Assembly: GCF_020982545.1 (NCBI RefSeq)
Contig: NZ_JAJKLK010000007.1
Location: forward strand, 372,001-436,000
Origin: Streptomyces sp. MNU76
Lineage (GTDB): Bacteria; Actinomycetota; Actinomycetes; Streptomycetales; Streptomycetaceae
DNA length: 64,000 nucleotides
Direction of reading: 5' to 3'
The translations under genes and the position numbers were made by a program. Under the pieces are notes generated by a model. The model saw only the letters and a list, made by a program, of their open reading frames with translations, had not been told where the DNA came from and made no database searches. Numbering within the stretch: position 1 is the stretch's first letter; each line of letters opens with the position of its first letter. Below, piece after piece: positions 26,701-35,013 of this stretch.

Positions 26701-27561
26701 TCACTCGCCGGCCGAGCCCCAGCGGCCGAGGTAGTCGGTCAGGGCGCGGCGTTGCTGTTCTTCGCGGGCGATCTGTTCGGCGAGGATCTCGCGGTCGACG
26801 TACGGGTCGACGGCGGCGAGGACCAGGCGCTGGAGTTCGTCGGGCTCGAGGGCTTCGACCTCCCACTGCACGGGGTGGTCGATGTCGAAGCCGTAGCGGC
26901 GGGCGAAGGCCGGCCAGCGCGGGTCGTCGCGCTTGCCCGCGGTCGCGGGCAGGGCGTACTCGCTGACTTGGCCACGGGTGAGCAGCACCCGGGTGACCCG
27001 GCTCCAGCAACCCGTGCGCTCCACCCAGTCCCGCTCGACATCCTCACCGGAACAGTCGAAGTCGCCGACGTAGGCCAGATGTGCCTCACGCGGGTCACCG
27101 GCGGTGCGCTCACGGACGACGTCGACGTACGACTGGGAGCCGAAGCCGCGGACCACGAGAACCGGGACGCCGAGCGGGGCGAGCCAGTCGGTCAGCAGTT
27201 GCCGGAGGGTGTCCTTCTCCGCGGCGACGTACAGGGCGTGCTCCTGGCCGGCGGTGCGGTCCAGGCGGAACCAGTCGGGGACCTCGCGCAGGAACGCGCC
27301 CGAGTCCGGCCAGGCCGCCGGGACGTGGACCTCCCGCAGGGTGTCGATCAGGTCGGGGAAGCGGCCCTCCCGGCGGGCCTTGGCCAGCTGCGACGACAGG
27401 CGGCGGTACATCGGCGGCGTGTGCGGCAGGACGCCCTCGGAGGCGAGCCGGTACATCACCTGCCGCAGGGTGACCTTGAGCGGCGCGTACCCCTCCACGA
27501 TCTGTCTCGCCCGGTCCACCACGACCGGCCACCGCACCCGCTCGTTCGCCATGCGGTACAT
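26701..27561 (-). CDS. Toprim-domain (Topo VI-A/Spo11-like) protein
   Basis: This 286-residue protein has an N-terminal winged-helix-like part (VTLRQVMYRLASEGVLP, then MYRRLSSQLAKARREGRFP) and a C-terminal Toprim fold: the Glu in YVAAEKDTLRQLL (E115), the strand VPVLVVRGFGS, and the acid pair in YVGDFDCSGED (D167, D169). This order is that of topoisomerase VI A/Spo11 relatives. The catalytic Tyr of Spo11 cannot be assigned. Bacterial single-protein relatives occur in phages and mobile elements. The start is ATG 27561. A truncated paralogue sits at 9.7-9.9 kb. A hypothetical gene lies 40 bases upstream on the same strand. Confidence 0.65.
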   Translation of the reverse strand: MYRMANERVRWPVVVDRARQIVEGYAPLKVTLRQVMYRLASEGVLPHTPPMYRRLSSQLAKARREGRFPDLIDTLREVHVPAAWPDSGAFLREVPDWFRLDRTAGQEHALYVAAEKDTLRQLLTDWLAPLGVPVLVVRGFGSQSYVDVVRERTAGDPREAHLAYVGDFDCSGEDVERDWVERTGCWSRVTRVLLTRGQVSEYALPATAGKRDDPRWPAFARRYGFDIDHPVQWEVEALEPDELQRLVLAAVDPYVDREILAEQIAREEQQRRALTDYLGRWGSAGE

Positions 27562-27601
27562 GTACCCCCTGCAGCGGGCAAGGTCTGCGGGACGTGCCGG
27601 A

Positions 27602-28036
27602 TCAGGGGGTCGCTGCGGCGACAGCTGCGCGGAACTCCTGCGTCATCAGGGCGACCGACCCCCGCTCGACAGGCGTCTCGCCCGGCTCGCTCCACACCCT
27701 GGCCACGGCGGCGCTCATGCGCTCGTTCCTCGCCGCGTCGACCACTGCCCGAAACTCCTCGGGGACGTCCCGGGTGTCCTGGATGGCGACCATGGTGCCG
27801 AAGCGGGTGCCGATCCACCCGATGGTGGTGACCTTCCAGTCGAGCTGACGGGCTGCCTTGCGCATCGCGGCCCTGATCAGTTCGACTCCGCCGAGCCCGA
27901 CGGCCTCCTCGTCGTCCAAGTTCACCTGGTAGGAGCCGCCGTAGCCGCCGGCGCCCTCGGGGCAGGTGCGGCGCAGCAACGGCACCAGGGCCTCGGCCAT
28001 GGCGAGGCAGCGCGGGTCCTTCGCGTAGGAAGCCAT
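27602..28036 (-). CDS. Hypothetical protein upstream of the Toprim gene
   Basis: A 144-residue protein with an N-terminal Cys pair region (KDPRCLAMAEALVPLLRRTC), a Gly-rich loop (GAGGYGGSYQVNL) and a helical C-terminus. No family is recognised. ATG 28036 begins the frame. It lies 40 bases before the Toprim gene on the same strand and is absent from the decayed module copy at 9.9 kb. Confidence 0.5.
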   Translation of the reverse strand: MASYAKDPRCLAMAEALVPLLRRTCPEGAGGYGGSYQVNLDDEEAVGLGGVELIRAAMRKAARQLDWKVTTIGWIGTRFGTMVAIQDTRDVPEEFRAVVDAARNERMSAAVARVWSEPGETPVERGSVALMTQEFRAAVAAATP

Positions 28037-28227
28037 CCGAGCATCGTAGAACCGCGCCCACGCACCGGTCCGTCGTACGGTGGCCGCTCACTCAAAGAGG
28101 GGCTTTCCCAGATGCGTCCTCCCCAGCCAGGGGACGGCGGCCACAGACTGTTCAGCGGCAGCCCAGTTGTCGGTGGTGCGTGCCAGGATGCCGTCACGGC
28201 ACGGGGACGGCACCCAAGGGGGAGTTT

Positions 28228-29007
28228 GTGCGGGGGAGTGACAGTGAGAACGAAAGTGGCCTGCCCGCATGGCTGCAGGGCGTGCGGGCACGGCGCACGG
28301 TGTCCCGTGAACCGGAACTTCGGGACAGCCTCGGACGATTCGGTATGGGCTACAAGATCGCGCTGCAGAGTCGGATCGGCGCGGGCAAGACGATCGAAGC
28401 GGGCCGATTGATCGCGGACATGGTTCGTGGGGCCTCGAGTCCGCCCGCGCTCTGGATCGTGAACGGGCAGCACCGCACAGGGGGCTTGCTGAGGATCAAT
28501 CAGGTACCGGATCCGGTGGAGGACCCCACGGCACCCGGTGAACTCCTCCTGCGCGAGGAGCCCTTTGCGCGCCGGAGGATGCGCGCCAAGACAGTGCCCT
28601 GGCGCGCGCGGTATGGGGAACTGCGGTGGCGAGCCGAGACATGGGAGGCGGCCGGCCGGGACCAAAACCGGGTCTTCACCTCTGGAGAACGCCGGGTCCG
28701 CAGCGGCGCCGCTCGCGAGGCGGTCCTCCTGCGCAGTCAGGGTCGGTGCGAGAACCCCGACTGTCTGCTTGCTGTCCTGCCGTACCGCACGACAGCAGGA
28801 CAGCCTCTGCTGGAGATCGATCACATCGACGATCACGCCCAGGGCGGCCGCGACCACCCGGGCGCCATGATCGCGTTGTGTCCCAACTGCCATGCCAACA
28901 AGACTCGCGGTGCGGACCGAAGTGCACTGCGGGAGCGCCTGAGGGGCGTGGCACAGGCGCTGGACTCTGCCGTTATGCAGCAGGAGCAGGACGGACCACG
29001 CGCATGA
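28228..29007 (+). CDS. HNH endonuclease family protein
   Basis: This 259-residue protein ends in an HNH nuclease domain: CENPDCLLAV for the first Cys pair, LLEIDHIDDHAQGGRDHPG holding the catalytic His, and IALCPNCHANKTRG with the second Cys pair and final His. HNH enzymes nick or cut DNA using a metal held between the zinc-supported strands. The N-terminal 150 residues are unrecognised, with a GAGKTIEAGR segment that is not a proper P-loop. GTG 28228 has GGGGGAG upstream. It could be a restriction or mobile-element nuclease. Confidence 0.8.
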   Translation: MRGSDSENESGLPAWLQGVRARRTVSREPELRDSLGRFGMGYKIALQSRIGAGKTIEAGRLIADMVRGASSPPALWIVNGQHRTGGLLRINQVPDPVEDPTAPGELLLREEPFARRRMRAKTVPWRARYGELRWRAETWEAAGRDQNRVFTSGERRVRSGAAREAVLLRSQGRCENPDCLLAVLPYRTTAGQPLLEIDHIDDHAQGGRDHPGAMIALCPNCHANKTRGADRSALRERLRGVAQALDSAVMQQEQDGPRA

Positions 29008-29043
29008 GTCAACTGCCTACTCCTGCAGTGAAGCCCCTGACCG

Positions 29044-30681
29044 TCAGATGGGTTCCAGGAGGTCGACAACGGAAAGCCCGGTCTCGCCGTTGACGAGTTG
29101 AAGGGCGACTTCGGCCCGGGCCGCGAGATCGAGCGGGTCGAGGTCTTCGGCGTACGCGGCGTGCACGATGCGGTCCAGGCCCGCGCCCACCAGCGGCGCG
29201 GCGGTGCGCAACGAGGCCTCCAGCGCCACACCCTGGGTGGCGCCGCCGTGCAGGATGATGTTCCGCGTGCGGTACAGCCGGCGCAGCGCGATCCGGAAGG
29301 CGCCTGCGACGTCGCCCAGCACCGGCCGGGGATCCTTCACCAAGTCGGCCATGCGCTGGGCAGCGGGCCGGTCGCTGTACTTCGTGGAGGCCCCGGTGAA
29401 GTCCAGAGCCGAGGCACCGCCCGCGTTCAGCGCCTCAGCGACCAGGCGGGCGCGCTCCTGATTCGTGGCGCAGGCCGCGATTCCCCGAGCGAGGTCGTCC
29501 TTCGTGCTGGGCTTGTGACGGTGCGCGAGGGCGGTGAGCTCGGCGCGGGGCCACGAACAGGTGATGATGGCCGCCATCCGATCGGCTGCCACCGCCTTCC
29601 CGGACCGCTCGTGCTCCCCCTTGGGGTCGTCCGGGTGGGTCAACAGTGCTTCGACGGCGGCCCAGGCACCGGCCACGGCCGGGGCCATCGGTCCGCGGTT
29701 GACCGCGGCCGCGAGCTCCAGGGCGTCGTCGATCCGGCCCCGGGTGCCAGCGACCTGGTAGAGGTGCCCCTCGTTGACGAGCGTCAGGACGTCAGCGCCC
29801 CGAGCCGGGGGATCGAGCGGAATGGGCCGACTGTGGCCGGCCACCCAGATGTAGGGGAGAGGTGCCACGCCTCCGCGGTCCCGGCGCAGGAACTGAGAGC
29901 GAGCGGTCATCCGCTCCACCATTTGCCGCGCCTGCTCGGCGGCGCTGAACGGGTCCAGCGCCGTGAACCGGTAGACGAACCCGCCGCCGGGCCGGATGCC
30001 AGCGGTGCTGTGACCGTGTTCGCGCAGCCAGGAGATGACCTTGCTGTTGCTATACCAGTGCTCCAGCGGCTCGGCGAGCTCCCGCCGAGGCACCTTCTCC
30101 AGCGCCACCAGTACCTCGTACGGCCGGGCCGGGGTCCGCGCGAGCTCAGCGGCACTGTCCGCTATATCCGCCGCGGTGGCGCGCGCGTCGTGGAGACCTT
30201 TCGCCCAGGCCTTGAGGTGACTGGCGCTGTAGCCCAGGTCAAGGAGGTGGGAGGCCACCGTGCGGGAGAACCGCTCCGGCTTGACCCGCTCGTCGACGGG
30301 AACGTTGACCGCCGCCGCCCACCGCTCCAGATAGCCGACCCGGACGTGTCCGATGATCTCCTTCAGGCGGCGGCGCGCGGGGCTGGGATCCGGCATCGAG
30401 TTCTTCAGCAGGCCGGTGAGCTCCTTGCGCAGGTCCCTGTCTCCGAGGCCTCGGTCAGGGCCGATCAGAGCGTTGAGCTGGTTACGCTGCCAGTCACACG
30501 CGGCCGGGGACAGCACCCCGTAGGCCTGCCAGTAACCGGCCTCCCACAGTTCCTCAAGGGCCAGCACCGAACCTATGTCCCACAGACGACGCGCCCACGG
30601 TGTTCCCTCGTCGGTGAAGAAGTCCGACATGCGAGCCAGCACGTGCCGGGCGTAGGGATCGGGCGCAGGAGCAGAGACCAT
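29044..30681 (-). CDS. Large protein with a C-terminal ApeA/HEPN-like motif
   Basis: This 545-residue protein has no recognised N-terminal domain. Near the C-terminus (about residue 485) it has LRRLYRTRNIILHGGATQG, matching the Rx4-6H core of HEPN ribonucleases, in particular the Arg-Asn...His-Gly form of ApeA/RloC-like C-terminal domains. Active HEPN proteins cut tRNA or other RNA in phage defence. The nearby stretch AVEALLTHPDD is also seen in such proteins. ATG 30681 is used. It converges on the HNH gene, with 36 bases between them. Confidence 0.6.
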   Translation of the reverse strand: MVSAPAPDPYARHVLARMSDFFTDEGTPWARRLWDIGSVLALEELWEAGYWQAYGVLSPAACDWQRNQLNALIGPDRGLGDRDLRKELTGLLKNSMPDPSPARRRLKEIIGHVRVGYLERWAAAVNVPVDERVKPERFSRTVASHLLDLGYSASHLKAWAKGLHDARATAADIADSAAELARTPARPYEVLVALEKVPRRELAEPLEHWYSNSKVISWLREHGHSTAGIRPGGGFVYRFTALDPFSAAEQARQMVERMTARSQFLRRDRGGVAPLPYIWVAGHSRPIPLDPPARGADVLTLVNEGHLYQVAGTRGRIDDALELAAAVNRGPMAPAVAGAWAAVEALLTHPDDPKGEHERSGKAVAADRMAAIITCSWPRAELTALAHRHKPSTKDDLARGIAACATNQERARLVAEALNAGGASALDFTGASTKYSDRPAAQRMADLVKDPRPVLGDVAGAFRIALRRLYRTRNIILHGGATQGVALEASLRTAAPLVGAGLDRIVHAAYAEDLDPLDLAARAEVALQLVNGETGLSVVDLLEPI

Positions 30682-30754
30682 CACAGAACCCTACCGAGCT
30701 GCTCACAGACCACGCGTAAGTCCACGATCACGTGGTACGCTCCTCGCAGACTTA

Positions 30755-30796
30755 AAGGGGCATCCGCCGTTCCGACGGCCGCTGCCCCTTCCTTCT
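30755..30796 (+). terminator. Terminator-like hairpin upstream of the second Fic-like pair
   Basis: AAGGGGCA at 30755-30762 pairs perfectly with TGCCCCTT at 30783-30790; an inner GCCGT/ACGGC stem reinforces it, and a T/C-rich tract follows on the plus strand. It stands about 50 bases before the next gene, so it may act as a terminator or attenuator in its leader. Confidence 0.6.
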
Positions 30797-30845
30797 TTTC
30801 TGAACGCCTTCGGCCGGTGCCGGGCCCGCTGGTACCGTCGCTCGT

Positions 30846-31145
30846 ATGGACCAGAACGGACGCCAGGTTCCGCCCTTCGCGCCGGACGAATACGCGCGCG
30901 TCGAGGCGGCCGCCCACCTCGTCGGCAAGTCCCCCGAGGACTTCGTCCGCGACGCGGCGCTCAAGGCCGCCGACGACCCGTTCCTCAAGGCCCTCGGTAA
31001 GACCCGCGACCGCGTTCCGCAGCTCGCCGAGGTCTTCGCCACGCAGGACACCCAGGCCGCCGACACCAGCGCCGCCTGGCCTGACCCCGCTCCCATGGGC
31101 AGCCGCGACCTGCGCGAGATCCAGCAGCACGGTCACGCCGCGTGA
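30846..31145 (+). CDS. Putative antitoxin of the second Fic/Doc-like pair
   Basis: A 99-residue protein with a segment FAPDEYARVEAAAHLVGKSP like the core of ribbon-helix-helix antitoxins and an acidic, disordered-looking C-terminus. Its TGA overlaps the GTG of the next gene (GTGA at 31142-31145), so the pair is translationally coupled. It occupies the position of the 77-residue gene at 10059. ATG 30846 is used. Confidence 0.6.
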   Translation: MDQNGRQVPPFAPDEYARVEAAAHLVGKSPEDFVRDAALKAADDPFLKALGKTRDRVPQLAEVFATQDTQAADTSAAWPDPAPMGSRDLREIQQHGHAA

Positions 31146-31513
31146 CGCGGTTCCTCAGCCCACAAGAGCTTCTGCAGATCGCACAGACCCTCCCGGGCGA
31201 CCCGGCCTGTCTCGACCTGGGTGTGCTGGACGCCGTCTGCGCCCGGGTCCAGGCCCACTACATGGGCCGCGACGTGTACGCCAGCGACTGGCTCAAGGCC
31301 GCGGCCATGCTGGAGACGATCGCGTTGCACGAGCCGCTTGAGGCGAAGAACGAGTTCTTCGCCTGGCTGGTCGCGGAGACGTACCTCAACACCAACGGCG
31401 TCACGTTGGACTACGAGCCGGAGGAAGCTCTCGCGCTCGTCATGCGCGCCAAGCACAAGGGCGCCCGCGTGCAGGAGATCGCCGCGCAGCTGCGCGCCTG
31501 GTCCACCGGCTGA
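31142..31513 (+). CDS. Degenerate Fic/Doc-like toxin (copy 2)
   Basis: A 123-residue protein with the layout of Doc: FLSPQELLQIAQTLP at the N-terminus, then DLGVLDAVCARVQAHYMG, then ALHEPLEAKNEFFAWLVAET and YLNTNG. In Doc the third block is HxFx(D/A)ANKRTA followed by a helix ending in NG. Here a His is present, but one residue further from the Asn than normal, and the Gly-Asn-Lys-Arg part reads EAKNEF. Activity is therefore doubtful, but the family assignment is supported by layout and by the overlapping antitoxin gene. It is better preserved than copy 1 at 10.3 kb. Confidence 0.65.
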   Translation: MTRFLSPQELLQIAQTLPGDPACLDLGVLDAVCARVQAHYMGRDVYASDWLKAAAMLETIALHEPLEAKNEFFAWLVAETYLNTNGVTLDYEPEEALALVMRAKHKGARVQEIAAQLRAWSTG

Positions 31514-31530
31514 AGCCGGCCGGGCCCGGG

Positions 31531-32460
31531 CTACCCGTTCTCGTCGTCGGGCACGTCGAACGTGATGGTCTGCTCGTTGGCCGCCTTCTCTGCCGCACTC
31601 AGTCGCTCGATCTTGTACTTCTCGTCCAGGACGCGGGCCTTCAGCCCCCAGGACAGCGCGCGGGCCCGCATCCCGTTGTCCCCGGTGACCACCGTGACCG
31701 GTGCCGGCGCTATGGCCTGTTGCAGGTAGCAGGCGCGCGCGACGATCTCATCGTCGTTGTTCGGCAGCCGCACGTGCCCGGGCTCGTCCAGGAGGACGTC
31801 AACGACGGTGTCCTCGTGCACCACTGCGTGGCCGTCGGCCTCGATCTGGGCCAGAGTCCGCTCCAGGAGCGCGAAGACGCCGCGCGCCCGCTTCCGGACC
31901 CCGGTGTCATAGGTCTCGTACGACTTCTTGTCGATCTCGTCGAGGACTACGTGCGGGATCATCACGGACGTGCCGCGACCGAAGAGCCGCTGCCAGGGGA
32001 TCTTGTCGAAGCGCATGTAATGCAGCAGGTCGTTGGTGTCCAGCACCACCGTCCGCACCCGATGGCGCGTGAACCGGTCCTGCGTCCGGCGCAGTTCATT
32101 GGCCAACTCCATGAAGTGCGTCCGCAGCTCCTGCAGTTCGGTGTTGATCAGGAGCGTCCACCGGCCCGGATGGGTGAACTGGCCGTGCACGATCGCGTTG
32201 TAGCGCTCGCCCCGCAGCCGGGCCGCCACCGACCGGTCGGCAAACGCGCCCAGCAGATCGGTCGCGGCCTGGAGCGTCCACCGGTCGTACTCGCCCACCA
32301 CCCGGTTGACGTCCAACTCCCAGTTCTCGGGCAGGCCGACCCTGGTGGAGCCGACGAAGTGGTGGGGTACTGCATTCTGGACGTCGTTGAGCCCCTGGTC
32401 GGTCAGGCGGTCCAGCAGCGCGATTGCATCAGAGCAGGTCGTTCCGGGCCTCAACAGCAT
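31531..32460 (-). CDS. PIN-domain protein
   Basis: A 309-residue protein with a C-terminal PIN ribonuclease-like domain: RTVVLDTNDLLHYMRF (first Asp), PHVVLDEIDKKSYE (Glu), NNDDEIVARACYLQ (Asp) and VTVVTGDNGMRARAL (final Asp). All four acidic positions are present. The spacing is like that of the PhoH-fused or chromosomal PIN proteins rather than small VapC toxins. The N-terminal 140 residues are unrecognised. ATG 32460 has GAGGAG 7-8 bases upstream. It converges on the Fic-like gene and diverges from the A24 gene. Confidence 0.75.
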   Translation of the reverse strand: MLLRPGTTCSDAIALLDRLTDQGLNDVQNAVPHHFVGSTRVGLPENWELDVNRVVGEYDRWTLQAATDLLGAFADRSVAARLRGERYNAIVHGQFTHPGRWTLLINTELQELRTHFMELANELRRTQDRFTRHRVRTVVLDTNDLLHYMRFDKIPWQRLFGRGTSVMIPHVVLDEIDKKSYETYDTGVRKRARGVFALLERTLAQIEADGHAVVHEDTVVDVLLDEPGHVRLPNNDDEIVARACYLQQAIAPAPVTVVTGDNGMRARALSWGLKARVLDEKYKIERLSAAEKAANEQTITFDVPDDENG

Positions 32461-32525
32461 GCACGTGCTCCTCACGGTACGGGCCGTCCGCATCACCGGA
32501 CCGGGCTGAGCTTAAGCTCCATCCG

Positions 32526-33260
32526 GTGGAAACGTTCTGGATCACTGCGGCGGCGGTCCTGTGGGGTGCCGGCACCGGCCTGCTCATACCGCGCGCCGCG
32601 TACCGGCTTTCCGTGCAGCCCGAGGAACCGTGGCGGGCAGCGTGTCCCGCCGGACATCCCTTCGCCGGCGCCGGGAACGGATGGCTGGGGCGGGCCCGCT
32701 GCGCCGACTGCGCCTCTTACGGCCCCAGCACGCCCGTCCTCGCCGCCGGCACTGCCGCGGTCTGCGCGGTCCTGGCGGCCGGCACCGGTGCCCGCCCCGA
32801 ACTGATGGTCTGGCTGCTGATAGCCCCGGTCGGCGTGTTGCTCGCCATCGTGGACTTCGCAGTGGAGCGGTTGCCCGATGTCGTCACGCTGCCGCTCGTC
32901 GTGATCACGCTGAGTCTGCTCGGGGTGGCGGCGCTGATGCCCGGTGCTCGCGGCAGCTGGGGGACCGCGCTGCTTGGCTCCCTCGCGCTCGGCGCTTTCT
33001 GCCTCGTGCTCTTCCTGATGAACCCCACGGGGTTCGGCTTCGGAGACGTGAAACTCGCCCTGACCCTCGGTGCCGTCACTGGCTGGTTCGGGTGGGACAT
33101 CCTGATCGTCGGCACCTTCGCCTGGTTCCTGTTCTTTTCGTTGTACGGGCTCAGCCTCATCGTCGCTCGCCGTGCCGGACGCAAGACGGCCCACCCGATG
33201 GGCCCCTTCTTGCTCGCTGGGGCTTGCGTTGGCGTGCTCCTGGGTTCCTTCGGCCACTGA
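32526..33260 (+). CDS. Prepilin peptidase-like A24 membrane protein (copy 2)
   Basis: A 244-residue polytopic protein, paralogue of the 10.7 kb gene. The two peptidase aspartates are in LAIVDFAVERLPD and GFGFGDVKLALTLG. The N-terminal loop has CPAGHP and RCADCASYGP, so a four-ligand zinc site is more plausible here than in copy 1. The start GTG 32526 has the same context as copy 1 (TCCGGTGGAAACG). Here the PIN gene is inserted between it and the Fic-like pair. Confidence 0.8.
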   Translation: METFWITAAAVLWGAGTGLLIPRAAYRLSVQPEEPWRAACPAGHPFAGAGNGWLGRARCADCASYGPSTPVLAAGTAAVCAVLAAGTGARPELMVWLLIAPVGVLLAIVDFAVERLPDVVTLPLVVITLSLLGVAALMPGARGSWGTALLGSLALGAFCLVLFLMNPTGFGFGDVKLALTLGAVTGWFGWDILIVGTFAWFLFFSLYGLSLIVARRAGRKTAHPMGPFLLAGACVGVLLGSFGH

Positions 33261-33271
33261 ACGAGGCGAGT

Positions 33272-33590
33272 TCACACCTGGGCAGGCTTCGTTGCGCACG
33301 ACCTTGCCCAGCAGTTCGGCATCCCGTAGATCGGGGAGGACCGCCTCTGCGCCGACGTCGCGGAGCGCGGCTTCGTCGCTGCGTACCGGGCAACAACGAT
33401 CACGCGCATTCCGTTTGCGGGGGTGCCCTCGATGTCCGCCGGGATGTCACCGATCAGCGCGGCGGCTCCGCAGTCGCGTGGACGCGCTGCGGGGACAGGC
33501 GGGCGAGGCCGACGCGCCCGTCGTGTTCCTCCCCGTAGGCTCCCAGATCCCATTCGCGCTGCTTGCTCAGGTCGACACGCGCGTGGGCGT
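33272..33590 (-). pseudogene. Decayed 3' half of a HAD phosphatase gene
   Basis: Reading leftward, EWDLGAYGEEHDGRVGLARL, then AAALIGDIPADIEGTPANGM, then RSDEAALRDVGAEAVLPDLR match the C-terminal half of the intact HAD gene at 52804-53481 (RWDIGAFGEDHD, AAVLIGDTPADVEGAHANG, RSDEAALRDAGAETVLSDLR). The pieces are in three frames, and each change has the arithmetic of one missing base. The N-terminal half with the nucleophile Asp is absent, so this is a genuine remnant. Confidence 0.8.
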
Positions 33591-33682
33591 ACGGGCGTGC
33601 TCTGTCTGTCGTTGCGCACCGGTGGCGCGTGTGTGGCCAGTAGTGTCGGTGGCCCCAGTGGTGACGGACAGGGAGCGGACGG

Positions 33683-34990
33683 ATGCAGTCGGATGAACCA
33701 TCCCGGGGGTCACGGGTTGATCCCTGGCTCGGCCACTACGCAGCGCGCGCCGAGGGGATGGTCGCAAGCGAGGTGCGGGCGCTGTTCGCGGTGGCCTCGC
33801 GCCCGGAGATCGTGTCACTGGCCGGCGGGATGCCGAACGTGTCCGCGCTGCCGATGGAGGACATCGGCGCGATGATGGCCGACCTGGTGACGGAGCGCGG
33901 GTCGGTGGCGCTGCAGTACGGATCCGCGCAGGGGGATCCGAGCCTGCGAGAGATGATTTGCACGGTGATGGCCGCCGAGGGCATCGATGCATACCCGGAC
34001 GACGTGGTGGTCACCGTCGGCTCGCAGCAGGCGCTGGACCTGGTGGCGCGCGTGTTCCTCGACCCGGGTGACACGGTGGTCACCGAGGGCCCGACGTACG
34101 TCACCGCGCTGGGGACTTTCGCCGCGTACCAGGCCCGGGCCGTCCACGTGGACATGGACGAGCGGGGCGTGCTGCCCGAGGCACTGGCAGAGACGTTCGC
34201 GCGTCTGGAGCGCGCCGGGCGGAAGGCGAAGTTGTTCTACACGGTGCCGACATTCCAGAACCCGGCCGGGGTCACGCTGGCCGCCGAGCGGCGGTTAAGC
34301 GTCCTGGAGGTGTGCCGCCGGGCCGGGGTGCTGGTGCTGGAGGACAACCCGTACGGGCTGCTGCATCTGGAGGGCGGACCGATGCGCGCCCTGCGCGCCG
34401 ACGCCCCCGGGGACGTCATCTACCTGGGGTCGTTCTCCAAGACGTTGGCCCCGGGATTGCGGGTGGGCTGGGCGCTGGCGCCGTCTGCGGTGCGGGACAA
34501 GCTGGTGCTGGCCGCCGAGAGCGCGATGCTGTCCCACTCCGCGTTCGCCCAGCTCACCGTGGACCGGTACCTGCGCACCCAGCCGTGGCCCGAACAACTC
34601 AAGGCCTTCCGGGAGATGTACCGGGAACGACGCGACGCGATGCTCAACGCCCTGCAGGAGCACATGCCGGCGGGTGTGTCGTGGACTCGGCCGGGCGGCG
34701 GATTCTTCGTGTGGGTGACGCTGCCCGAGGGGCTGGACTCCAAGGCCATGCTGCCCCGGGCGGTCCAGTCAAGGGTGGCCTACGTGCCCGGCACCGGCTT
34801 CTACGCCGATGGCGCCGGGCAGCGGGCCATGCGCCTGTCGTACTGCTATCCACCCCCGGAACGCATCGCCGAGGGCGTACGCACCTTGGCCGGGGTGATC
34901 CGCGGCGAGCTGGAACTGTGGGAAACGTTCGGCACCACCGCGCACCCGCACAGCCGAGGGCCGCAGACCCCGGGCCCGGACCACTCCTGA
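33683..34990 (+). CDS. PLP-dependent aminotransferase (class I/II, LysN/MocR-like)
   Basis: A 435-residue fold-type I aminotransferase: SLAGGMPNVSALPMED near the start, LQYGSAQGDPSLREMI for the substrate loop, VVTVGSQQALDLVARVF for cofactor phosphate, FYTVPTFQNPAGVTL, LVLEDNPYGLL with the conserved Asp, and YLGSFSKTLAPGLRVGW with the PLP lysine. It lacks the winged-helix of MocR regulators, so it is an enzyme like 2-aminoadipate or valine-pyruvate aminotransferases. It precedes the ligase-like gene by 23 bases and is probably in the same transcript. Its substrate is unknown; the position suggests amino-acid supply to the 40-48.7 kb pathway. Confidence 0.9.
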   Translation: MQSDEPSRGSRVDPWLGHYAARAEGMVASEVRALFAVASRPEIVSLAGGMPNVSALPMEDIGAMMADLVTERGSVALQYGSAQGDPSLREMICTVMAAEGIDAYPDDVVVTVGSQQALDLVARVFLDPGDTVVTEGPTYVTALGTFAAYQARAVHVDMDERGVLPEALAETFARLERAGRKAKLFYTVPTFQNPAGVTLAAERRLSVLEVCRRAGVLVLEDNPYGLLHLEGGPMRALRADAPGDVIYLGSFSKTLAPGLRVGWALAPSAVRDKLVLAAESAMLSHSAFAQLTVDRYLRTQPWPEQLKAFREMYRERRDAMLNALQEHMPAGVSWTRPGGGFFVWVTLPEGLDSKAMLPRAVQSRVAYVPGTGFYADGAGQRAMRLSYCYPPPERIAEGVRTLAGVIRGELELWETFGTTAHPHSRGPQTPGPDHS

Positions 34991-35013
34991 CGCCCCTGAC
35001 TGCAGAGGAACGG

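Noticed and set aside
28088..28291. Leftward 67-codon frame with TTDNWAAAEQSVAAVPWLG.
   Set aside because: Overlaps the start region of the HNH gene, with no recognised family and no ribosome binding site.
29098..31341. 747-codon rightward frame.
   Set aside because: It runs antisense through the HEPN-like gene and across the toxin-antitoxin pair in another frame; composition is that of a shadow frame.
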